A DNA stretch of 64,000 bases from Rheinheimera soli (GTDB taxonomy: Bacteria; Pseudomonadota; Gammaproteobacteria; Enterobacterales; Alteromonadaceae). The stretch is from NCBI RefSeq assembly GCF_021290985.1, contig NZ_JAJOYU010000007.1, positions 62,001 through 126,000 of the forward strand, written 5' to 3'. The notes below the pieces were generated by a model. The model ran no database searches, had not been told where the DNA came from, and was given only the letters and a program-made list of their open reading frames with translations. Below are positions 1-8,894 of this stretch, one piece after another. Numbering within the stretch: the stretch's first letter is position 1; each line of letters begins with the position of its first letter. A program made the translations under genes and the position numbers.

Positions 1-2382
1 CTGAGTTGCACCTGTTTCCGGGTTTTCTACCCAATGCGCCACACCTTTAACGCCATCACCATTGGCGTCATTGATGTCCACATTGGCCAGAATGGCCTGC
101 TCAGGAATAGCTTCTAACAAGCCCAAACCTATCACTTGTGGCGCCTGACGTACTGAATACAGTTCTGGCACCGGACCTTTAAACTCATACAAAGGTTTTT
201 GCAATTCGACTGCAGTACCATCCGGCAGCGTTTTCACTTCGGTCTGATAACCAGCTACGGATACTGAATAATCATCAGCATTAGCAGCTCTGGCTTTGGC
301 CTGAATAGTTAAACCGTACAGTGGGTCTGCCACTACTTTGTTATCTGCTAACATGCCGGTAAAAACAGAGTAGGTATCGAGTTTAGCGCCAGCTTGTAAT
401 GCCAGGCTACGGCCGTTGTTCAGGTGACAACCAATACAGCGTTCGTTGTTATAACGTGGTCCTAACTGATTCTGGTGCTCGGAAAATACCGGGTTTTGGG
501 TGGGGGATTCTGAGTGAATACCTGATGCAAAAGAGGTATGAAACAAACGACGGCCTTTGGCAAATCTTAAGCTATTGCCTATACCAATATTGTTAGCCAT
601 TTGCTGGAACATACGGAAAGGTTCTTCCGAATAGTTGTACGACACGCTGGTTTCGCCGCCGAGCAGAGTATGGGTTGGCAGAGGTTCTGAATCCAGGTTT
701 GGCGCTATACCGTACCAGGGTCTCATACCTACACCTACAATATACAACTGTTCAAAGGAGTAATACCGCTCACCACCACCGTCCAGCACAGGTGCTAATA
801 AACGTGGCGCTGGTGCCAGTTCAATTTTGTCACCCACTTTCAGCGGGCTATGAGGGCTGGTACGCCAGTTTGAATTAAAGCTCATCATGCATTCACGTTT
901 ACCTGAATGACATAAAGGTTGACCACCTTCATTTGGATTATTAAAGCCATAGTTCAGCGACCAGCCAAAATCCCGCACATTTGGATTTTCGATATTACGG
1001 AACAAGCTGAAGGTGGTGCCACGGAAGCTGCCTTCGTTAACATGCAACCAGACTTCGATGCGGTTACCACCGGCAGGAATAGTGTCACGTATTTCTAAAC
1101 CAAAAGTACGGTTTTGGAAGTAAAAGGGTGGGAAGGTCAAATAACGTCCTGGCCCCTGATCAGGTGCATCCCAGGCTTCACCCCGTTCGCGGGCATGACG
1201 TTCTGTCGGACGAGCGCCCATAAAGGTCACTAGCGTACCATCTGCTTCTTTGTACTGAATTTGCTCCACCACTTCGGTGTTTTCAGGGAAGAGTGGCAAA
1301 GCACCTTCAGGTAAAGGCACAGGTTCATGGCCTGGTTCTGTTGGATCCGTTGGGTCTGTAGGTTCAGTCGGAATAGTTGGATCGGCAGGGTCCGCAGGAT
1401 CAGCCGGATCCGTAGGCTCAATGGGCGGAACTTCGCCAGTCTGGCCAAATACTTCCAGCTCCCGAATTGAGTACCCCCATGCATTGCCGGAGCTTGGTGT
1501 TAAAGCATTGATGCGGATATAGCGGTAGTCACCAGATAGATCCCATCTGTCTGTTCTATTGCCAAACTCATCCACATAAGGAGTAACTAAGGTAGTCCAG
1601 TTGCTGTTATCCAGCGAGCCCTGCACTTCATAGCTGGCAGCGTTAGCTGCTTCCCAATGAATAGCCACTTGCTCTACTTTACTGACTGAACCTAAATCGA
1701 CCGACATCCATGAAGGAGATTCCTGGTGATTTGATTCCCAGCGGCTGTCTGTATTGCCATCCACTGCTTTTGCAGAAGATTGCAAATGGCTGCTGGCATA
1801 AGTAGTTTTGCCTTTGGCTATATTGCTGCTGCCTGCTGGCGGAGCATCAGGTGATGTTGGTGCGTCTTCACCAGCAGTACCTATTACTTTCAGCTCCCAA
1901 ATGGAAAAACCATAGCCGTTATTGGCACTGTGTTTGGTCGCAAAGATACGCAGGTATCGGTACTTAGCATTGAGCTCAACAGTATCTGTTCTGTTGCCTT
2001 TTTTACCGCCAGTCTGCACTGATAAAGTTGTCCAGTTGCTGTTGTCGTCAGAGCCCTGAATTTCATAAATTTCAGCATTGGCATCTTCCCAGTCAATCTG
2101 CACCTGGTCGATATGGCTGACGCTACCTAAATCTATAGCCAGCCAGCTTGGAGCCACTTTGTGTGCTGACTCCCAGCGACTGCCTGCATCTCCATCTACT
2201 GCCATTTTTGCCCGACGTAATTCGGTGCTGGCTGTGACTTTTTTATTTAAAGCCAAGTTAACTGGCTCGGCATAGGCGGTGGTGCTAAGCGCTAACAGCA
2301 AGGCTGAACTCAGAGCTTTACGCATGCCTGACAGCCCCGACCCCAAGCTGGGTTTTGTTCTGTATAGGATGAGCGGATTCAT
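1..2382 (-). CDS. Secreted DUF1111 di-heme oxidoreductase with two discoidin (F5/8 type C) domains, partial
   Basis: This frame is open for 794 codons from the start at 2382 to the left edge, so the C-terminus is missing. A signal peptide (about residues 1-38, ending TAYA before EP) is followed by two F5/8 type C repeats (about 42-175 and 185-310; both have an SRWES strand and end in a (W/R)EL strand), a Pro/Asp/Thr linker (about 318-352), and a DUF1111 thiol-oxidoreductase/di-heme peroxidase-like domain. The domain shows one CxxCH heme site (CIGCH, residues 649-653) and the family strings PELYSVR and IGLGLLEAI. The second heme usually lies further C-terminal. Start: AGGAG at 2389-2393 sits 6 nt before ATG 2382; an ATG at 2388 would touch the SD, and an in-frame ATG 19 codons later (MRKALSS) is also possible. 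Probably a periplasmic or surface redox enzyme with glycan-binding modules; the substrate is unknown. Confidence 0.85.
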   Translation of the reverse strand, partial: MNPLILYRTKPSLGSGLSGMRKALSSALLLALSTTAYAEPVNLALNKKVTASTELRRAKMAVDGDAGSRWESAHKVAPSWLAIDLGSVSHIDQVQIDWEDANAEIYEIQGSDDNSNWTTLSVQTGGKKGNRTDTVELNAKYRYLRIFATKHSANNGYGFSIWELKVIGTAGEDAPTSPDAPPAGSSNIAKGKTTYASSHLQSSAKAVDGNTDSRWESNHQESPSWMSVDLGSVSKVEQVAIHWEAANAASYEVQGSLDNSNWTTLVTPYVDEFGNRTDRWDLSGDYRYIRINALTPSSGNAWGYSIRELEVFGQTGEVPPIEPTDPADPADPADPTIPTEPTDPTDPTEPGHEPVPLPEGALPLFPENTEVVEQIQYKEADGTLVTFMGARPTERHARERGEAWDAPDQGPGRYLTFPPFYFQNRTFGLEIRDTIPAGGNRIEVWLHVNEGSFRGTTFSLFRNIENPNVRDFGWSLNYGFNNPNEGGQPLCHSGKRECMMSFNSNWRTSPHSPLKVGDKIELAPAPRLLAPVLDGGGERYYSFEQLYIVGVGMRPWYGIAPNLDSEPLPTHTLLGGETSVSYNYSEEPFRMFQQMANNIGIGNSLRFAKGRRLFHTSFASGIHSESPTQNPVFSEHQNQLGPRYNNERCIGCHLNNGRSLALQAGAKLDTYSVFTGMLADNKVVADPLYGLTIQAKARAANADDYSVSVAGYQTEVKTLPDGTAVELQKPLYEFKGPVPELYSVRQAPQVIGLGLLEAIPEQAILANVDINDANGDGVKGVAHWVENPETGATQ
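1330..1428 (-). repeat. Low-complexity Pro-Asp/Glu/Thr linker repeat inside the DUF1111 gene
   Basis: About eleven near-identical 9-bp units encode alternating PTDP, PADP and PTEP triplets between the second discoidin domain and the heme domain. It is a typical acidic, extended interdomain linker of secreted multidomain enzymes and a likely site of slippage. Confidence 0.7.
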
Positions 2383-2734
2383 CTTCATCTCCTGTGAGAT
2401 TGATTGTGTGGGTGGTTTATAACGCCAATGTACTGCTGTGACCTGTGTTTTGTTGTTAAAAACTGTACTGTTTTTCAAACGGCTACTTTTTAAAAAAGCA
2501 ATACAGTTCAAAGATAAAGCGACATGTATTAAACAAAACTGAATAAATTATGTATCTAATTTGGGGTTTTGGTGCTGAGTGGATGATAAATAGGCACTAA
2601 TGACAATTTTGTGACGGGACGCTATGTTCTTTTAAGCAGGATTAAAGCCTGTCAGCTCAGACAAAAACTGAACTGACAGACCAATTAAGTACCAGAACTT
2701 GCAGTGTAAAACCAAGGCTTAGATACCCCTGATT
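2383..2734. other. Intergenic region between the DUF1111 and DUF3718 genes
   Basis: 352 bp of AT-rich DNA with no open frame I would call a gene. It must hold the minus-strand promoter of the DUF1111 gene. The only clear structure is the hairpin at 2649-2679, listed separately. Confidence 0.5.
2649..2679 (-). terminator. Probable terminator after the DUF3718 gene
   Basis: On the minus strand a 12-bp stem, fully paired if one U-G is allowed, encloses a 7-nt U-rich loop. It lies about 55 nt past the DUF3718 stop. The downstream tract (GCTTTAAT) is weak, so termination may be partial. Confidence 0.5.
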
Positions 2735-3052
2735 TTAAGGCGCCACCACATCAGAGATGGATACTTTAGAGCGACGTTCATAGGGAGCCAGCATATCTAC
2801 TACTTTGTCTGCATTTGCATTGCGGGCAAAAGTAACTAATGGTTGTCCATTACAAAGGACCTTGTCGACTGCAGCTTGTTTGGAGAGTCTGTTGGCTTTC
2901 AGGGTTTTGTGCAGCCCTAAACGATCGTCGTTCTGAGCATGGCTACAGGTTGCGAGCAAAATATTGTAAATATGCGGAGTAAAAGAGTGCTCAGCGCTGG
3001 CAGTGGCAGACAGGGTCAGTGCGGCGGCTGCAAAGACTAATGATACTTTCAT
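2735..3052 (-). CDS. DUF3718 family secreted small protein
   Basis: A 105-residue protein with an N-terminal signal peptide (MKVSLVFAAAALTLSATASA). The mature part matches the DUF3718 pattern known in Shewanella and Alteromonas: a Cys after an alanine-rich helix (LLATCSHA), then LCNG and FARNANADKVVDML. The two cysteines (TCSH and LCNG) are probably disulfide-bonded in the periplasm. The function of the family is not known. The start at 3052 has AGAGGA upstream; a longer frame from 3088 would put 12 residues before the signal peptide and is less likely. Confidence 0.75.
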   Translation of the reverse strand: MKVSLVFAAAALTLSATASAEHSFTPHIYNILLATCSHAQNDDRLGLHKTLKANRLSKQAAVDKVLCNGQPLVTFARNANADKVVDMLAPYERRSKVSISDVVAP

Positions 3053-3203
3053 AGTGCTATCCTCTGGGTTAATTATGGCTTTTGCCATAACTGTATTTTG
3101 CTGCCCAAAGCCTTTATTTTCCTGCCTTCTGTGACCAAAGGAATAGTAAAAGTGACCGGAGGTAACAGCTTACTTTTTGTTACTTTCTGCATAAAAAAGA
3201 TAC

Positions 3204-3238
3204 AAAAAAGCCCGCCAGTTTCTAAACTTTGGCAGGCT
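3204..3238 (-). terminator. Rho-independent terminator of the LytTR/LytS operon
   Basis: On the minus strand a GC-rich hairpin (AGCCTGCCA paired with TGGCGGGCT, one mismatch, loop partly self-paired) is followed at once by six T. It lies 20 nt after the response-regulator stop. Confidence 0.75.
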
Positions 3239-3257
3239 ATTTTCCGAGATGAAAATA

Positions 3258-3989
3258 CTAGCGGGCGGGCAATAATTGCGCAGACCAATCTGCTTTAAAA
3301 CGTCTGGATGCAGCAACAGTCTGGCCATTGGAAAGCAACAGCTGATAGTCGTTATTGTGGGGTTGCACCTTATGCACATGGTGCAAATTGACTATGGTGG
3401 ATCGATGCACCTGAGCAAACTGATGAGGTAAACGTTGCATCAGCTCCTTAATGGTTTCGCGGATAATCAGATTTTCACTTAAGGTGTATACACACATATA
3501 GTTTCCGGCAGCCTCAATCATCAGAATATCTACATCATCGAGCAGCAAGGTGGATGCACCAGTTTTGAATGTCAGTTTGCTTTGAGGTATGGCTGCTGGC
3601 ATATCCTTCTGTTTATCCAAAGCTGTTTTGGCATCCAGCAGAGTTTGAGCCAGTCGCTGACGGGAAACAGGCTTGAGCAGGTAATCAAAAGCAAAATGCT
3701 CATAAGCTGAAAAGGCATAGTTGTCGTAGGCCGTCACCAGAATAATTAAAGGGGCTGCCATGGCTGAGGATTTATTCAGTTGCTTTAATACTTCAATGCC
3801 TTTAATTCCGGGCATTTGTATATCTAAAAACACCAGATCCACAGCATTGCTTTGTAAATAAGCCAATACTTCATCGCCATTATCAAAGCAGGCATCGATC
3901 TGAATAGTGGGGTAGGTGGCCAGTTTGGCTTTTAAATTACTGATGGCTAACGGCTCATCGTCGGCTATCACAGTTTTAATCTGCTGCAT
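3258..3989 (-). CDS. LytTR-family response regulator
   Basis: A 243-residue two-domain regulator. The receiver domain (about 1-120) has the acidic pair D10/D11 and phospho-acceptor D56 in FLDIQMPG, with T and K of the switch in LVTAYD and LLKPVS. A LytTR DNA-binding domain follows (about 140-240: IEAAGNYMCVYT, LPHQFAQVHRSTIVNL, LSNGQTVAASRRF). It is the last gene of a three-gene minus-strand operon with two histidine kinases and overlaps the upstream kinase by 14 nt, which argues for a cognate pair. Targets cannot be read from the sequence. It belongs to the AlgR/LytR/YpdB group. Confidence 0.92.
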   Translation of the reverse strand: MQQIKTVIADDEPLAISNLKAKLATYPTIQIDACFDNGDEVLAYLQSNAVDLVFLDIQMPGIKGIEVLKQLNKSSAMAAPLIILVTAYDNYAFSAYEHFAFDYLLKPVSRQRLAQTLLDAKTALDKQKDMPAAIPQSKLTFKTGASTLLLDDVDILMIEAAGNYMCVYTLSENLIIRETIKELMQRLPHQFAQVHRSTIVNLHHVHKVQPHNNDYQLLLSNGQTVAASRRFKADWSAQLLPAR

Positions 3990-5061
3990 GCAGTAACTCC
4001 AGAGGTAAAGAGATTTGTCCGGTAAATTTATCCTGCTGCTGACTGAAGCTTAAACTGGCTTTGCCATGAAACAGCAAGGTCAGACGTTCTGCCAGATTAT
4101 GCAGGCTGCCAAAACTGGCTTGTTGTGGCCAACCCGCAGCCAACTGAGTACCGGGGCCATTGTCAGACAGCTTTAATACTAAGACTGAAGATTGTTGGCT
4201 TACTTCGACATCGATACAGGCATGACCTTTAAGTTCAGACACCGCATACTTGATGGCATTTTCAGCCAAAGGTTGCAGTAAGAGTGGTGGAACTTTTTGT
4301 TGCATGGCCTGTTCATCCAGTTGCCAGTTTACTTCCAGTCGCTCACCAAACCGAACCTGCTGAATAGCCAGATAAGAAGCCAGAGCATCCAGTTCTTCTT
4401 TTAGTGGGATCAAATGTTCGGTATGGTTTTTCAGTGAATGCCGTAAGAAGGTTGATAGCTGTAGGATCAGATTTTCAGCATCCTGTCCTTTATGTTGCAC
4501 TATCAGTGAATTCAGCGCGTTTAAAGTGTTAAACATAAAATGCGGATTTAACTGATAGCGTAATACCTTTAACCTGGCAATACGTGCCTGACGAGCCAAT
4601 TCCTGCTGTTGTCTGAACTCTGCTCTGTTGAGTAAGTTGGCTTTATAGACTAAAAACAACGCAAACCAACCCGCTATGGGCAACAACACCAGGTTAAAAG
4701 CCAGAGCATAACGCAGTGGCGAATCAGTTTCTGTTGCCAGCAAAGCGTAGTTCATCATCAAGTATTGGCGCACTGGTGTCAGCACTAACCAAAGTGGAAT
4801 AAGCCAGCATGCCAGCCGCACCGCCTGCTGTTTGATGGTGATATTCAGCGCCAGCTCTTTTTGCCCCAGATAACCTGTGACTACAAAGTTCACCAGGCTA
4901 ATCAGAGTGTAAATCATCAGATAAGGAAAGACATCCCTGTTATCCAGCGGGACCAGCACAGCCAAATGCACAAATTTGATCAGCAGGTAGCACAGCCAGA
5001 ACATTAAATGCCAGTACCAGAATCTTTCCTTGTTGACCTCAAATACAGCCATTGAACTCAT
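3976..5061 (-). CDS. LytS/YehU-type sensor histidine kinase (first paralogue)
   Basis: A 361-residue membrane kinase. Four hydrophobic segments fill about residues 14-150 (WYWHLMFWLCYLLIKFVHL, LMIYTLISLVNFVV, LACWLIPLWLVL, LAFNLVLLPIAGWFALFLV). The His_kinase domain (PF06580) has the HxxNPHF-like phospho-acceptor block YQLNPHFMFNTLNAL, and the HATPase_c domain has LLLQPLAENAIKYAV and DNGPG. There is no separate extracellular sensor domain, so the membrane region probably senses. The start at 5061 overlaps the stop of the preceding kinase as ATGA, indicating translational coupling. It presumably phosphorylates the LytTR regulator downstream. Confidence 0.9.
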   Translation of the reverse strand: MSSMAVFEVNKERFWYWHLMFWLCYLLIKFVHLAVLVPLDNRDVFPYLMIYTLISLVNFVVTGYLGQKELALNITIKQQAVRLACWLIPLWLVLTPVRQYLMMNYALLATETDSPLRYALAFNLVLLPIAGWFALFLVYKANLLNRAEFRQQQELARQARIARLKVLRYQLNPHFMFNTLNALNSLIVQHKGQDAENLILQLSTFLRHSLKNHTEHLIPLKEELDALASYLAIQQVRFGERLEVNWQLDEQAMQQKVPPLLLQPLAENAIKYAVSELKGHACIDVEVSQQSSVLVLKLSDNGPGTQLAAGWPQQASFGSLHNLAERLTLLFHGKASLSFSQQQDKFTGQISLPLELLHAAD

Positions 5062-6116
5062 GCAGTTGCCCCTTGTAACGGCAGCTGAATACAGACCAGA
5101 AACCCCTGTTGTTTTGCTTGAACCACTAAGCTCGCTGCTGCACCAAAATGTTGATTCAGCCGGTTTTTAATATTGGTTAAACCTACACCTGAGCTTTGCC
5201 CCATTTGCTTGATGGCATGCTCTCCCGGGCCGTCGTCTTCAACTTGCAGGCAAAGCTGACCATTGTGCTGCTGTCCGGCAATAGTAATAGTGGCACCTTG
5301 TTGCTGGGTGGCCACTGCATATTTAATGGCGTTTTCTACCAGCGGTTGCAGCAACAACGCCGGGATCAAGTGCTGGCGAACATTCTGATCAATTTTCCAG
5401 TCGACTTTGAGTTTATTGCCAAAGCGGGTTTTTTGCAGGGCGAGATAGACTTCTATGGCGGCCAGCTCATCGGCCAGTTGCACCAGGCTGTCTGGTGAAC
5501 TGCTTAAGGAGTATCGTAAAAAAGAAGCCAGTTGCTCAGACATCTGTTCGGCGTCCTCGAAACGTTCTGCTTCTATTAAAGCGCAGACAGAGTTCAGGGC
5601 ATTAAAGGTAAAATGCGGATTTAATTGATGTCTTAGCGCCTGCAATTCAAGTTGTTGTATTTTCTGGCTTAAACGGGATGATTCGGCCAGACGGAAATGC
5701 CGTTGCTGGTTCAGAATGTAGGCCAGATACAGTGCTGTCCAGACAAAAAATGCCAGTGTGTTGCTGTCCAGATTGTTTAACAAAATGCGGGGATCAAAAG
5801 GTTCGTTTTTCATTAACACTAGCCAGAACGCATTTTCCAGAGGCACATAAATGCAAGTGAGTAACAAGGCTGTCACTACGAATTGCCACATCGCAAAATT
5901 GTGTTGGTTTATTTTGTATTGAGACCAGAGCAGCAAAGCTCCGGTGACCACCATAGCCGCTGCATCACTGCTAAAACTCATGCCCAGATAATGCAGCGCT
6001 TCAGATTTTTGCCAGATTAAAAAGTCCAGCGTCCAGCTCAAAACACTGAATGCAAAAATAATAAGCCAAAACAGGCAGTGGTAGCGCAGTAAAGGCTTGA
6101 TTTGAAAACTAAACAC
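5058..6116 (-). CDS. LytS/YehU-type sensor histidine kinase (second paralogue)
   Basis: A 352-residue paralogue of the next gene with the same plan: four membrane segments (about 8-150), PF06580 block HQLNPHFTFNALNSV, and HATPase_c motifs LLLQPLVENAIKYAV, DDGPG and GVGLTNIKNRL. I place the start at GTG 6116, where AGGAG stands 7 nt upstream; the longer frame begins at a TTG (6212) with no Shine-Dalgarno sequence and adds non-family residues. It is the first gene of the kinase-kinase-regulator operon. Two full kinases beside one regulator suggest either a heteromeric sensor or two inputs to one output. Confidence 0.9.
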   Translation of the reverse strand: MFSFQIKPLLRYHCLFWLIIFAFSVLSWTLDFLIWQKSEALHYLGMSFSSDAAAMVVTGALLLWSQYKINQHNFAMWQFVVTALLLTCIYVPLENAFWLVLMKNEPFDPRILLNNLDSNTLAFFVWTALYLAYILNQQRHFRLAESSRLSQKIQQLELQALRHQLNPHFTFNALNSVCALIEAERFEDAEQMSEQLASFLRYSLSSSPDSLVQLADELAAIEVYLALQKTRFGNKLKVDWKIDQNVRQHLIPALLLQPLVENAIKYAVATQQQGATITIAGQQHNGQLCLQVEDDGPGEHAIKQMGQSSGVGLTNIKNRLNQHFGAAASLVVQAKQQGFLVCIQLPLQGATA

Positions 6117-6462
6117 TGGCTTGCTCCTGCGGCGGTTGTTGTAGCCAGTATAACCAAAGTCAGCATGAAATCGACAAGGGCTTTGGCTCACCGGACCTAA
6201 AGTTGTGACCAAAGGGTTTTATCTGCTTGTGCCCGTATCGCCTTGATAGCCATTGTGTTCGCTTCGGTAAAATAACAATGGTCCTGCGCTTTTTGCTGCG
6301 GTATCTTGTTGCAGTTAAGTAAAGTGTTGATCAAAACGACCGGAACTGCGAATTAACGCAGAACTCAGGTCAACCAGCTTGCTACCTAGCTATTCCGTTT
6401 TTGATATGGCAAATTATGTGGCGTTTTAACAGTTAAACTCAGAATAATTATAAGGAAGGGAA
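6117..6462. other. Divergent promoter region between the kinase operon and the AGCS symporter
   Basis: 346 bp without a gene. It must hold promoters in both directions. A small dyad (CTGCG, 6-nt spacer, CGCAG) lies at 6346-6361. I see no glycine riboswitch or other structured leader. The symporter has a good ribosome binding site (AAGGAAGGG) just before 6463. Confidence 0.4.
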
Positions 6463-7980
6463 ATGGAAGGCTTTATTAGTACGCTGAACAGCATCGTCTG
6501 GAGCCCCGCGCTGATTTACCTCTGCCTTGGTGCAGGCTTGTTTTACTCAATTCTTACTCGTTTTGCTCAGGTGCGTCATTTCAAAGAAATGTGCAAACTG
6601 ATGTTGAATAACAATGAATCCGACAAAGGTATTTCGTCATTCCAGGCTTTGGCTGTGTCTTTATCTGGCCGGGTTGGTGTAGGTAATATTGCAGGTGTAG
6701 CTGCTGCTATAGGTTTTGGCGGACCAGGTGCTGTGTTCTGGATGTGGGTAGTGGCCTTTTTAGGTGCCAGTACTGCTTATGTCGAATCCACCTTAGGTCA
6801 GATTTACAAAGTCGAGGAAAATGGTCAGTACCGTGGTGGTCCGGCTTATTATTTTGAACGTTGCCTGGGCTGGCGCTGGCTGGGCATCTTGTTTGCAATT
6901 TCCGCCATTATCGGCTGCGGTATCTTTTTACCAGGTGTTCAGGCCAATGCGGTAGGTAACGCTATTACGCAAGTTTTTGGTGAAGGTACAGCGGTGGTCA
7001 CCAGCTTTGGTGAAGTCGGAAGTAACAAACTTATTGGCCTTGCTTTTATCCTAATCATTCTGGCTTTTATCATCTTCGGTGGTATCAAACGCATCGCTAA
7101 CTTTACCCAAATTGTGGTGCCTTTTATGGCTCTGGGTTACATAGTGCTGGCGCTGATTGTGGTGTTCCTGAATCTGGACAGAGTGCCTGCAGTTTTTGGT
7201 TTAATCTTTAGCGATGCATTTACTGCTCAGGCTGGTTTTGGTGCAGCTATAGGTTGGGGTGTGAAACGGGGTATTTATTCCAATGAAGCAGGTCAGGGCA
7301 CAGGCCCTCATGCCGCAGCAGCGGCAGAAGTTGATCATCCGGCTCAGCAAGGTTTAGTGCAGGCCTTTTCTGTTTATGTGGATACTTTATTTGTCTGTAC
7401 CGCAACGGCCTTAATGATTTTGATCACTGGGCAATACAACGTACAAACTGAAGATTTTAATGCGGTCACAGGTGCAGGCACTATGATAGTGCAGAATGTG
7501 GACGCAGCCACACAAGTTGCTTCACCAGCCTTTACTCAAATGGCTTTGCATAGTGTCTTTGGTCAGTTTGGTCAGGTGTTTGCAGGACTTGCAATTTTCT
7601 TCTTCGCTTTTACCACTATTCTGGCGTACTACTACATCACAGAAACCAATGTGGCTTACTTAAACCGTATATTAAACAACAAATTGCCTAACCTGGTCTT
7701 TAAGTTAGTGCTGATGTTTATGGTGGCCTATGGCACTGTAAACAGCGCTGGTTATATCTGGAATATAGGCGATCTGGGTGTGGGTATTATGGCCTGGGTG
7801 AATGTCGTTGGCATCTTGGTTATTTTCTTTATGTACAAGCCGACCATGCGCTGCTTACGCGATTATGAAGAGCAGAAAAAGAACGGCGGTCCTGTGACCT
7901 TTGACCCGGTGAAGTTAGGTATTAAAAATGCTACTTTCTGGGAAAAACGCTTGGAACAACAGCAGAAAGAGCTGAAGTAA
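6463..7980 (+). CDS. Sodium:alanine/glycine symporter (AGCS family)
   Basis: A 505-residue inner-membrane transporter with about 11 membrane segments. Family signatures are present: GVGNIAGVAAAIGFGGPGAVFW near residue 75, and the NEAGQGTGPHAAAAA block near residue 275 that forms the substrate and sodium site. The length is normal for the family. AGCS proteins import D/L-alanine or glycine with sodium; the exact substrate is not readable. It is monocistronic, with a clear ribosome binding site and a strong terminator right behind it. Confidence 0.93.
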   Translation: MEGFISTLNSIVWSPALIYLCLGAGLFYSILTRFAQVRHFKEMCKLMLNNNESDKGISSFQALAVSLSGRVGVGNIAGVAAAIGFGGPGAVFWMWVVAFLGASTAYVESTLGQIYKVEENGQYRGGPAYYFERCLGWRWLGILFAISAIIGCGIFLPGVQANAVGNAITQVFGEGTAVVTSFGEVGSNKLIGLAFILIILAFIIFGGIKRIANFTQIVVPFMALGYIVLALIVVFLNLDRVPAVFGLIFSDAFTAQAGFGAAIGWGVKRGIYSNEAGQGTGPHAAAAAEVDHPAQQGLVQAFSVYVDTLFVCTATALMILITGQYNVQTEDFNAVTGAGTMIVQNVDAATQVASPAFTQMALHSVFGQFGQVFAGLAIFFFAFTTILAYYYITETNVAYLNRILNNKLPNLVFKLVLMFMVAYGTVNSAGYIWNIGDLGVGIMAWVNVVGILVIFFMYKPTMRCLRDYEEQKKNGGPVTFDPVKLGIKNATFWEKRLEQQQKELK

Positions 7981-7996
7981 CAACAGAACTCTGCGA

Positions 7997-8028
7997 AATA
8001 AGGAGCCATTTTGGGCTCCTTATTTTTT
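7997..8028 (+). terminator. Rho-independent terminator of the AGCS symporter gene
   Basis: A perfect 11-bp stem (AATAAGGAGCC with GGCTCCTTATT) and a 6-nt loop run into a T-rich tract, 16 nt past the stop codon. Confidence 0.85.
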
Positions 8029-8044
8029 AACTGAAAGGGAATTT

Positions 8045-8557
8045 ATGTTGATTTGTAAAACCGAGCGTTTAACGTTGCGTGAACTTCAGCTAAGTGATGC
8101 TGAATTTGCCTTAGGCCTCTATAACGATCCCAGCTTCTTACAGCATATAGGCGATAAAGGTGTTCGTACTGTTGAAGATGCAGAACAGAATTTGCGACAA
8201 GGTGCGATCGCCAGTTATGCACAGCATGGCTATGGTATGTGGCTGGTTGAAAATCAGCAGGGCCAAGCCATAGGTTTATGTGGCCTGATTAAACGCGACT
8301 TTTTAGCCGAAACCGATTTAGGTTATGCCTATCTGCCAGAGTTTTTTGGTTTGGGTTATGCCTATGAAGCTGCAGTGGCTGTATTGGCTTATGCCGCAGA
8401 ACAGACTGCTTTAAACACAGTAGTTGCTATAGTGTCACCCGCCAATCTGGCGTCTAAGGCCTTGTTAAAGAAACTGGGTTTTGATCAGGCTGGTCAGGTG
8501 CTGGTGCCGGATAAAAATGAAATGGTCGATTTTTACCGTATTCAGTTAAATAAATAA
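8045..8557 (+). CDS. GNAT-family N-acetyltransferase (RimJ/RimL-like)
   Basis: A 170-residue single-domain GNAT protein of the Acetyltransf_3 type. It opens with the family beta strand (MLICKTERLTLRELQLSDA), has IGLCGLI for beta-4, the acetyl-CoA loop region LGYAYEAAVAVLAYA, and SPANLASKALLKKLGF near the C-terminus. Such enzymes acetylate protein N-termini, ribosomal proteins or small amines; the acceptor cannot be predicted. It sits directly behind the symporter terminator with its own weak ribosome binding site (GAAAGGGA), so it is probably transcribed separately. Confidence 0.88.
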   Translation: MLICKTERLTLRELQLSDAEFALGLYNDPSFLQHIGDKGVRTVEDAEQNLRQGAIASYAQHGYGMWLVENQQGQAIGLCGLIKRDFLAETDLGYAYLPEFFGLGYAYEAAVAVLAYAAEQTALNTVVAIVSPANLASKALLKKLGFDQAGQVLVPDKNEMVDFYRIQLNK

Positions 8558-8651
8558 CCTGCTACTTTGACAGATGAAGGTGCAAGCTTTTTGCTTCAGT
8601 GATGGGATACTGCAGTACAGCGAAGGAGAGGTGAACCCCAGAGTGCGTTTT

Positions 8652-8894
8652 TTATTGATTTTTTGACTCAGAAGCTGGTGTTGTAGGGGGCTGTTGCTGA
8701 TTTTGTTGTTTTAAATACTCTTCATAAGTTCCGCCCTGACGTTCAAGACATTGAGCTTTAACCTGAGCCGGAAGCTGATTGCACTGAGAACGATGATCGC
8801 GTTGCATTCTTTCATACCACCATTCATCTGAGTTCCTAGGGCTGTATGAACAGGCACTTTGCAACAGAACCAGCAGCAATATGGCAAAACGCAT
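8652..8894 (-). CDS. Small lipoprotein, function unknown
   Basis: An 80-residue protein with a lipoprotein signal peptide and lipobox LQSAC (cysteine 15). The mature part is hydrophilic, with DEWWYERMQRDHRSQC and a Cys pair (QCNQLPAQVKAQC), then a Gln/Pro/Thr-rich tail. I start it at 8894, where GGAG lies 7 nt upstream; the frame extends to 8933, but that would bury the signal peptide. It is convergent with the acetyltransferase gene. No function is assigned. Confidence 0.7.
   Translation of the reverse strand: MRFAILLLVLLQSACSYSPRNSDEWWYERMQRDHRSQCNQLPAQVKAQCLERQGGTYEEYLKQQNQQQPPTTPASESKNQ

Noticed and set aside
1330-1428. CRISPR-like repeat array
   Set aside because: The 9-bp periodicity encodes an in-frame Pro-rich protein linker, with no spacers.
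6117-6212. TTG start at 6212 for the second kinase
   Set aside because: No Shine-Dalgarno sequence, and the extra residues are unlike kinases of the family; GTG 6116 has AGGAG at good spacing.
6213-6462. Possible glycine riboswitch upstream of the AGCS symporter
   Set aside because: No conserved glycine-aptamer core could be made out; only a 5-bp dyad is present.
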